Shown: one piece after another, positions 56,401-64,000 of the stretch
Layout of the letters: every line of letters begins with the position of its first letter
How positions within the stretch are numbered: position 1 is the first letter of the stretch
Assembly: GCA_949987565.1 (NCBI GenBank)
Contig: OX465113.1
Location: 4,798,547 to 4,862,546, forward strand
DNA length: 64,000 nucleotides
Reading direction: 5' to 3'
From: Luidia sarsii
Taxonomy: Eukaryota > Echinodermata > Asteroidea > Paxillosida > Luidiidae
The notes under the pieces: generated by a model
What the model was told of the DNA's origin: nothing
Databases searched by the model: none
The model's input: only the letters and a program-made list of their open reading frames with translations
Translations under genes and position numbers: made by a program

Positions 56401-58760
56401 ATTTGAACCCACAACTCCTGCCCTCCCTAGTGCAGACACTCTTAAATTACTTGACCACCGAGCTGATCAAGTTATTGTGGTGGATGCTTATCTGTAAACC
56501 ATTGGTTACTGCATTCCACCGTAGATATAATGTCAATTTCTCATTAGTTTGGTATTAAGCATATTTGCATTTTGATCATTTAATTGTGCAGTTTGCAACA
56601 ATTTTGTATTTACCTTACTTGAGTTGAATTGTACAACCCCCTTTTTTCTGACCTTTTTAGGGATTTTTCTTTCTAATTGTCTTGTTTTTTCATACGTTTT
56701 GGTTTGAAATTTTACCAGACCCTGAGCACGCCAAGCCTGCATCCAAAGAGCCAGCCCTTCTTTGATCACATCTACACATTCTCCATCCTGGACAACAGGA
56801 TATGGTTCCGCAACTATCAGGTGAGGAAGCTGCTCTCAGAAATAGCAAGAGGACCTGACATTTCACTCTTAGCAGGAGCTCTTTCTCAGAGGCAGAGAAA
56901 GGTCCTGTTAGGATGGAAGTGTCAGGGTTTTGTGAAAGGTGTTGTTAGGATGTAAACATCTAAGGGCTGGAGAGCGCAGATGGTAAGAGCGCTGGTACCC
57001 TAAGCCAAATGTCACGGTCAAATCCAATTTTCAAAGATTTCAAATTGTTTGAAATTCCCCCCGTTGTTTTTCTCCACTTTTATAAAGATTTTTGTTTCAG
57101 AATTTAGCAGTTTGTGAATGTTATGAATAAAAAAATCCCGGGAATTTGATTGACTTGACCTTCTGCTCTAGATCTTGGAAGAAGATGCTTCCCTGGTTGA
57201 AATTGGACCTCGCTTCTGTCTAAACCTCATCCGCATCTTCAAAGGAAGCATCGGGGGCCCAACTCTGTATGAAAACCCCCAGTACATTTCCCCAAATGAG
57301 GTACGTGACGTGGCAAGCTTGAGTTTGCATTTTATTACGTCTCTTTTTAAACAAGATTCGTCTTCTGTCTAATGAAACCCATCTTTTAAAACACGTCTCT
57401 TGCATAGCATAAGAGCGTATTTCTAATCAAATATGTCAGTGAGCTGACCAATTCTGTCCCATTCTACAATCCTAATGAAGAACTTTGTCTCTCAAGCAAT
57501 TTTGTTTTTCATGCAAAATCGCCCAAACCAAGACTGAAAAGCCACTCAAGGTTAAGGGTTAAAGAAAGAAGGAAATAGAGAGGGACTCAGGAAGGCTGGA
57601 GATAGGAATTAACATTCCTTTTGAAAAGGGCAAGATCGTAGGCAGGGGGAAAGCAAGAACCAGGAAGGGAATTCCAGATGGAGGCAGAACGAGGGAAGAA
57701 GCTATTCCAAAATCTCTCCATTCTACACCTTGGGATAGATAGTCTTTTTCAAAACACTAACAATACTTAGCTAAACAAAGGTGACCCGGCACAGCATAAT
57801 GAGGAATAACCCCCACTTTTGAGATTTTGAGATTTTCTAATGATGTGAAAGAGTATACCATTAGCTTCCATATAATATAAAAATTATTTCTGTGTGAACT
57901 TTGTTTTGCTCATTCATTTGGTACCAGACACAATATAGCAGCGCCATTCTAACTCCTCGAAAGCGGCCATTCAAAAAGGCAGGAACTTTACATTTTCATG
58001 AAAACAGTACACAAACACTCCCCCAAAATCCTCGTTTTTTCAACATTTAGAGACGGATTTCGGAAAAATCCTTGGACATAATATCCTCCAATACATTAAC
58101 TTTCTGAAAATACAAAAAAACAAAAATCATATTTTATTTATTTATTTTTTTTATTTTTTTTACTCGAAAAGTGTTTTGGTGGGATATTCCTCAGGTCGCT
58201 GTGCCGGGTCACATATACTGAAACATAACAAAACATCCATCCTGCCCTTACTCAACACCCATGCGTTAAAATAACTAAACACCCCTGCTGGCACTGCCAA
58301 ATTTCAATTCTGCCTAACTGAACACCCACCCTTCAATTCAATTCAACTCCCATCCTGTGTAACTCAACTACCATGCTGCCTAGCTATACTCCCCATCCTG
58401 TTTATCTAAACACTCCGAACCTGCGTAACCCAATACACATCCATCCACGATTTTGTGTCTTCTTCCCCCACTGCATCTGTCTCTTTTGTCCTGCAGCAAC
58501 GCCGCCTCCTCAAGAAGCAACTTGCAGTCAAGTTCCAGCAGCGTAAGGAGTCGGAGCAGGGCCGTGAGGAGCGCCGTCCCTCCGAGACTTACAAGATGGA
58601 CACCCTGGAGGAAGTCTTCCACACCATCCGTCCTGAGGACGCCAAGGGAGCCGAGAAACTGGCCTTCTTCCGCAAGGCCAATCCCGCCGGCCGCAAGGCC
58701 AAGAGAAAGGCCAAGAAAGTGGCCGCCAAGAAAGTGGCCACCAAGGAAGTGGCCCAATAG
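53450..58760 (+). CDS. BRIX1: BRIX1, ribosome biogenesis protein BRX1, complete
   Basis: Nine exons: 53450-53554, 54950-55061, 55208-55251, 55673-55743, 55897-55946, 56154-56278, 56719-56820, 57172-57300 and 58497-58760. They total 1002 nt, or 333 residues, all phases consistent. A basic, probably nuclear or nucleolar N-terminus (MVKRKAQEMLMKHKRRKR) precedes the Brix domain at about 36-245: RTWVNKQRVLVFSARGVSYR, CDMKNCNKCIFFE, HGPSAKFLIEN, LKLTGNCLRGARPLLSF, HPKSQPFFDHIYTFSILDNR, and EIGPRFCLNLIRIFKGSIGG ending in LYENP. The C-terminus is lysine- and alanine-rich with KKVA repeats. BRX1 works in the nucleolus in pre-60S assembly and 27S pre-rRNA processing. The donor after exon 2 (g|gttcgc) is weak. 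Introns hold a hairpin element, a 28-bp array, two SINEs and a MITE. Confidence 0.97.
54077..54281. mobile_element. Hairpin element with about 95-bp arms, BRIX1 intron 1
   Basis: gcattcttcccgcaaacgct, ccctactctgat and ttcttgcccaaaaggttatt are mirrored by aataacctttcgggcaag, atcagagtaaggg and agcgtttgtgggaagaatg around a short loop of about 25 bp. A worn relative sits at 27640-27815. Confidence 0.85.
55370..55575. repeat. 28-bp AC-rich array in BRIX1 intron 3
   Basis: About seven copies of caatacaaccaaacacaaca plus caaccaaa. The T/N/Q-rich and C/V/L-rich ORFs over it are artefacts. Confidence 0.93.
56325..56480 (-). mobile_element. tRNA-derived SINE, second family, BRIX1 intron 6
   Basis: On the minus strand it has an A-box-like agctcggtggtcaag, then gttgtgggttcaaatccccc with an intact B box, and aattttttaagcaggcaa downstream. 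The A and B boxes lie about 45 bp apart, as in tRNA-derived SINEs. It does not fold as a full tRNA. Confidence 0.65.
56958..57080 (+). mobile_element. tRNA-derived SINE, first family, BRIX1 intron 7
   Basis: taagggctggagagcgcaga, tggtaagagcgctggtaccc, a worn B box (ggtcaaatccaatttt) and the caaattgtttgaaattcccc tail. It has the same layout as the copies at 3.2 and 20.5 kb. Confidence 0.7.
57781..58212. mobile_element. MITE with perfect 15-bp ends GTGACCCGGCACAGC
   Basis: Left end gtgacccggcacagc at 57781-57795 and its exact complement gctgtgccgggtcac at 58198-58212. The body is AT-rich with agtgttttggtgggatattc. A shorter copy lies at 26180-26418. No target duplication is clear. It sits in the last BRIX1 intron. 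Confidence 0.85.
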
Positions 58761-59325
58761 GCCTCTCTTTTAAGGGACACTGCTGCCATATTATTTGGGG
58801 GTAATTTTTTTTTTTGGAGGAGGCAGTCTTTTTTGTGTTGAGTTTCATGGCCAGGATATGAATTGAATGTGTGTATCCAGTTCCTGGAGTACTTTCCCAG
58901 TAATTTTGTTTCTTTATTTTTAATTAAATCTAGAAAAGTCCAGGACTGACATTTCTATCCTAACAGGACCTTTCTAAAGGGTAGTGTCCAGTCCCATACC
59001 AAATACACTCTCTTAAACATAATTACACCCTATGGAGCACCAAGAAAAGCCACATTTGATTGAAGATCTTCTAATATTTGTCTCGGCATTAATTCACTAT
59101 GGCGATTGTACCTCCTGTAGTGATGCATGTGCCTTATGGAACACACTCACAAAGCCCCTGCACTCCTTAAAGGACATTTCTTCAGCCAGTCTCAACAGCT
59201 TCGTACTGGGCCACTTTTCAGCACCCATGACCGCCACACGTTTTTGCACCTTTTTCAAAACTTAAAGTGATACACAAAAATGTTGCAAACTGCTTACTGA
59301 CTAAAATTACACAAATCCAAATCTC
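58761..59325. other. BRIX1 3' flank, nothing else recognised
   Basis: The 3' UTR of BRIX1 should begin here. An attaaa lies at about 58923 and an aataaa at 59459; neither is convincing by itself. Confidence 0.35.
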
Positions 59326-59329
59326 ACTA

Positions 59330-59440
59330 TGTAGTGGGCCTGACGTTTCCATCTTCAAAGGCAGGTTTGACAGGGCCTCTCTCTGCCTTTGAGAAAGGTC
59401 CTGCTAGGATCGAAACGTCGGGCCCACTAAATTTTTGACA
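59330..59440. repeat. Hairpin of the GGCCTGACGTTTCGATC family
   Basis: agtgggcctgacgtttccat is mirrored by gatcgaaacgtcgggcccact, with aaaggcag and ctgcctttgagaaaggtcct inside. Single-arm relatives occur at about 3920, 42380, 47890 and 51165. Confidence 0.75.
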
Positions 59441-59574
59441 TTTTCAGAACTCAAGAACAATAAACACCTGTGAAATAAATCAATGAGAACACCTGGCACC
59501 ATTGGAAGTCTGCGTGGTCTTTGTCGTTTTACGTTTTGTTTTGTGGTAGGCTGAAAAGAGTGCGTTTAAAAATT

Positions 59575-59765
59575 GGACGGTGCCTGGATTTGGAGGGCCT
59601 GATGCATGGCAACACCACAGATGTCCAGGCACAGTGGTTAACAGTTTAGATTCTCCTTTCTACTTATCAGTGCTTAGAAAACCTGAAACACCAAATTACC
59701 AGAACCGTGTTGGGGACTTACAAAGTGTAAGGGCTATGCGCTATATAAATACTATTATCACACTC
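59575..59765 (+). mobile_element. SINE-like element with ATGCGCTATATAAAT tail
   Basis: A tRNA-like ggcacagtggttaacag is followed by a worn B box, then gtgttggggacttacaaagt and gggctatgcgctatataaat with an actattat end. A tail of this kind ends many invertebrate SINEs. Only this copy is seen in the window. Confidence 0.5.
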
Positions 59766-59769
59766 TGTA

Positions 59770-61480
59770 CTGATTTTGGCAGGACCCCTAGATCATTTTC
59801 AACAGTAGGCACAAAAACAAAACCAGCTATTTAATCTTATCACACATTGGTCACTTTTATTAAAATGTTTGAAGTCAGTCATTCACGTACTGTTAGATTA
59901 ATGTAAGTTAATGCAAGTACATATACATGTACATCCAAATCATGTTGCTGTTTCTTTTCCCCAGAGAGGGACAAAAAGTTATGTACCTTCTATTAGTGAG
60001 AAATGTACAAATGATATGAGGTTTTGCCAGGTGATTTCACAGTGCAAGAGGTTTGAGGTGATGCCAATTCTATGATTTCTCTTTGCATGTGGCTCTGAAG
60101 AAAAGCCAGACATTCCAGGTGGAATTACGTTGAGTTAACAGCTCTTCAAAGAGCCAGTTGTTCACGCAAGCTCATTGCACATTGTGCCACTGCAAACCTC
60201 TTCCAATGTGTATCCAACATACAACCCTTTGATATTCTTGGAACGGACCATGATTCATTATCTGTAGATTGGAGCCTTTCAAATAAATGCATTTTCAGTG
60301 GCTACACAAGTCAAAGTCGGTCCCTTTTTGTAAAAGTTGTGATAAGTTTAGATTTTTGGACTAAGCATGCTGGAAACAGTAAAATAATGATAATAAACTG
60401 CATTTTGCAGTCGTACTACAGTATATTGAAGTGTCTATACAATGAGTATGCGTGCCTTTGTGAACTGAGTTGAACACTGAAAAGTCACTCCCTACTACCA
60501 ACACCAAAGGCCTTCAAGAAATCTACGTAAGGACTTGGGGCTCTTGCTTATTCTCTGCAATTCATCTTAGCACAGATGAAGCCCTATCCAACTTGAACAC
60601 AAGGCTATGGATGTGGCTACTTGTAGCACGCCACAGCCAGATACCAAGCATGCATGCATTTCCAGCAATAGCCAGCCAGCACTTTGTCTGGTGCCTTCAG
60701 ACCTCAATATGGGCCAATGCCTTCTGGGGTCAATGATCTTTGCGACAAGGTTTGCTTCACCACTACCATGTATGTATACACGGCAACCAGTCATCGCATA
60801 AAATGTACACATGTAGAGGCACTCTTGAAATCAAACTACCCCCCTCCCCCTTATCAATTGACCCAATATGACAGTTTCATATTAATCACAAACCAATTTA
60901 TATTCAAAAGTAACCAGGTAATACATGCAGTTATTCCTTAAAGATATGCACACATGCAATTTATTCAATTCTCAAAACTCAAATTAATTCTCAACCAAAT
61001 ATCTACAGTGGTGACTTGGGTGTCGTTTTAAAGTGTACAGTACTCCAATTTGATTTGTCAGTTGTCTGATATTCAGTGCTAATTCTAGGCCTATCGATCA
61101 CATTTCTATGGAATATTACCTCATTGAAAATTTAGCTCCTCAGAATCTTTAAGTACCCATTAACACTATGTTGTGTACAATGAAATATTACTTTAAAAAT
61201 GAGCATTTGAGCCAAACTGTTGAACAAAATCCAATAAGTGAGTGAGATAACAACACTGTACCGTATGTTATACACCACGGGTTCATGTAGACTCATGTAG
61301 ACTCATATCGCCATAGTTCATTAAGTATTGGTGCATATAATATAGAGTGCATGATATACAAGCCAAGTGGTCAGCAGTACTGCTTATTACTTAGGACAGA
61401 ACCACGCAGTGGTCATTGTGCATTGAATATTTTAAACAAACTTTTTTGTTATGCAAAACTGAGCTCTACTGAGATGATGC
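59770..61480. other. Spacer, no gene recognised
   Basis: No supported exon on either strand. Small ORFs show no conserved pattern. Confidence 0.4.
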
Positions 61481-62105
61481 CTTGGTGCCCCTGATCATTG
61501 CCTTGGTGCCCCATGGTCATTGCCTTGATCATTGATATACCCTGGTCATTGACTTGGTGCCCCATGGTCATTGTCTTGGTGTACCTGGTCATAGCCTTGA
61601 TGCGCCATAGTCATTGCATTGGTGTACCCTGGCCATTGCCATGTTGCCCATGGTCATTGCCTTGATCATTGATGTACCCTGGTCATTGACTTGGTGCCCC
61701 ATGGTCATTGCCTTGGTGTACCTGGTCATAGCCTTGATGCGCCATGGTCATTGCCTTGGTGTACCTGGTCATAGCCTTGATGCGCCATGGTCATTGCCTT
61801 GGTGTACCCTGGCCATTGCCTTGGTGCCCAACTGCCCAAGGTCATTGCCTCGATGTACCCTGGTAATTGCCTCGGTGTACCCTGATCATTGCCTTGGTGC
61901 CACCTAATCATTGCCTTGGTGACCCTGGTCATTGCCTTGATGCACCTGGTCATTGCCTTGGTGCCCCTGGTCATTGCCTTGATGCACCTGGTCATTGCCT
62001 TGGTGACCCTGGTCATTGCCTTGATGCACCTGGTCATTGCCTTGATGCACCTGGTCATTGCCTTAGTGCCCCTGGTCATTGCCTTGATGCACCCTGGTAC
62101 TGTCT
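61480..62105. repeat. 21-bp minisatellite (CTGGTCATTGCCTTGATGCAC)
   Basis: About 25 copies, loose on the left and regular from 61880 to 62090, alternating gatgcac, ggtgccc and ggtgacc endings. The unit length is seven codons, which gives false ORFs in both directions. Confidence 0.93.
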
Positions 62106-62813
62106 CTAAAGCTGTACAAATGGAAATCAATGGTTTCTAGATTAATCAAAAAGGCAACTTACAAGTCAGGCAATTCGTATTCCCCCATCTCAAAATGCTC
62201 AAAACCATATCATTTCAGATTCATTTGTTTTTGAATCTAATTATGAACCTTTACATACATGTATCTCCGAAATCAAAATCAGTCCCATATGAAGATTAAA
62301 TAATTCTTGGACATCCTACTGTAACTTTCACTCCTTGTTTAAAAAACATGGAAGTATAAAAAGACTACAAAATATAACAATGAACAATGACAAGTACACT
62401 GAACTTTCTGTCCAAATGTAGTCACGGAAGTCTTAGAAATGTAACACAGCTCTACAAAACTCAAACTATGATTGCACATGTCAAAGATGTACAAAACTAC
62501 CCCTCTGTCTACTCAAGTGATAAACAACTAGGAACCCCAACCCCCACCCCAACCTCCCCCCCCTCCTCAAAATGAAAAGAGAAATCAAACTTTGTTTGGT
62601 CAAGGTAGAAATTAATCATGTTTTTTTCCAACTCTAAATAAACAAACAGACCACAGTTAACTTATTGATGGAGTAAAAATCGCCACTAAAGAATGATTCC
62701 ATTTCAATGTTTCCTATAAAATATGCCAGTTTAAATAATTAATTCACTACTCCTCTTCTCACCGAGAAATGGAATATAAAAATAAAATTCTTTCCTGATA
62801 CTGAAACGGAACC

Positions 62814-63306
62814 TCAGAATCCTGCAATAAAAGGAAGACAAAACCAGATCAATTGAACAACCTGCCTGGGTCCAGTAGAACATAAACACATTTCAAAGGG
62901 CATGGTTATACAGTGATTTGAAAAGCAAGTGGAATTTTGTTTACAAAATAAGTGATTAAGAAGTTGATAGGCTAATCACTTTGCCGTTCAAAGCAAAATG
63001 TTAATAAATCCCTGACCAGGTGAAAAATTAATTCTTTATGGATAAAACTCACTACAGATAGCTACAAAGATTTCTAATATATTATGTAGTATCAATTTAT
63101 TGTTCACCACTAAATTTTTGTGGAAATTAAAAACATGGCATAAACAAATGAAAACTGCCTTTCCCCTCTCAAACCAGAAATCAGCTAGCAGAAGCATTCA
63201 GTGATATCTATATGGACAAATATTTCACATGACATATATTCTCATACATATACAACTACAAGTGATTACCTTCATTCTTGAATAATTTCTGCACTTCCTC
63301 AAAAAC
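62814..63306 (-). CDS. CMPK1: Probable UMP-CMP kinase, last two exons
   Basis: Minus-strand exon 63306-63270 (acceptor ttggcag, donor gaag|gtaatc) joins exon 62821 onward (acceptor ttattgcag) and stops at TGA 62816-62814. The product ends VFEEVQKLFKNEGF. UMP-CMP kinase (CMPK1) ends with a very similar VF-[DE]-EV-x2-[IL]-F-x-[KN]-EG helix. That enzyme phosphorylates UMP and CMP in the cytosol. Only 14 residues are in the window, so the call rests on one short match. The preceding exons would lie right of 64000 or are too short to see. Other nucleoside kinases share part of this helix. Confidence 0.45.
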
Positions 63307-64000
63307 CTGCCAACAAAAATTTAAAAACAAAGCAATTGCATTGTGCAAGATTAATTAGATTAATAGAAATAACGATTAAAAAACAAGCCATTTTTCACAC
63401 ATTTCTAAAACCATTTTAATTAAGATTTAACTGTCAGATAAAATACATATGCAATGTGTACAGAGGGGAGTTAATAAAAAATCAAAGAAAAAAATGCTTG
63501 CAATTATTCCTCATCGTTACTGTCATGCTGTTGCTTGTGTGTTTTATGCAAATTTGAAAAACCAAACCACACCAGATAGCACGGGGATAATATTTTATTA
63601 ACCAACTATGTAAAGTATTGATTATTGCAAAATATTACAGACAAAGGACATTTGCCTGTTGCTTGTGGAGACTGGCGACACAGCTGTGTTTTTGTGGGGG
63701 AATTTCTATTCTGTTTTTAGTTGTTAGAAACTAAACATATGCACAGTTTGCAATTGGTGAGCCATGGACTTTTCTTTTCAAAATGAGATTTCAACCTCTT
63801 TTCCCCTGAAGTACGACATTTTAAGTTTTGTGGACAATGTTCACAATATTTAAAAGATATTCACACTTTGAAAATAATGTTCCCCTTTGCGGAAAAATAT
63901 TCACACCTTGGGGAATAATGTTGTCCTTTGCGGAAAAATATTCACACTTTGAATTTCACATTATACATTTGCTGCGACTCATTTATAGATGTTGGTAAAT
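63307..64000. other. Right edge of window, no exon recognised
   Basis: Probably intron of the minus-strand kinase gene. AT-rich. Two similar pieces, tgcggaaaaatattcacac, recur at about 63890 and 63936. Confidence 0.35.

Noticed and set aside
61614..62140. Repeat ORFs on both strands
   Set aside because: The 21-bp unit is a multiple of three, so open frames are automatic.

Overview
The window is animal nuclear DNA. Genes are split by GT-AG introns, conserved exons sit far apart, and the introns and spacers are packed with minisatellites, hairpin elements and tRNA-derived SINEs. Very frequent TGTACA and TAGGCCTA words, the lectin family and a foldback element like those described in sea urchins suggest an echinoderm. 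That taxon is inference. Exon boundaries were built by hand; in the YJU2B, PAIP1 and BRIX1 models every junction keeps frame and each total length divides by three.

1-21 kb: the 5' half of a Disabled (Dab) adaptor gene on the minus strand (five coding exons, 4476 to 313, full PTB domain, 3' end outside the window). A complete YJU2B/CCDC130 splicing-factor gene follows on the plus strand (14994-20144). The two genes diverge, and 4.5-15 kb between them holds no coding exon I can support, only repeats, including a 2-kb array of a 63-bp unit.

21.5-40 kb: an accessory region. It holds an intronless secreted C-type lectin family, with two intact genes (24171-24866, 33353-34048) and five broken copies. 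Two large mobile elements lie between the lectin copies. One is a foldback element (about 27310-29030) whose inverted arms contain minisatellites. The other is a 3737-bp element (29134-32870) with perfect 178-bp terminal inverted repeats and a perfect 6-bp target duplication, carrying two genes: a C2H2 zinc-finger acidic protein and an unknown protein with two internal repeats. Its ends look like a Polinton/Maverick, but it is far too short and lacks the polymerase and integrase. It is the best candidate here for something undescribed. A 1.3-kb GC-rich array and a stray copy of YJU2B exon 3 follow.

40-64 kb: three housekeeping genes. PAIP1, a poly(A)-binding-protein partner, is complete on the minus strand (51004 to 43809, ten coding exons). 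BRIX1, a 60S ribosome-assembly factor, is complete on the plus strand (53450-58760, nine exons) and diverges from PAIP1. The last two exons of a probable UMP-CMP kinase lie on the minus strand at the right edge. PAIP1 intron 1 is largely a 20-bp minisatellite, each unit of which repeats the gene's own 5' splice site.

The housekeeping genes act in endocytic signalling, splicing, translation and ribosome assembly. They are not an operon and are linked only by position.
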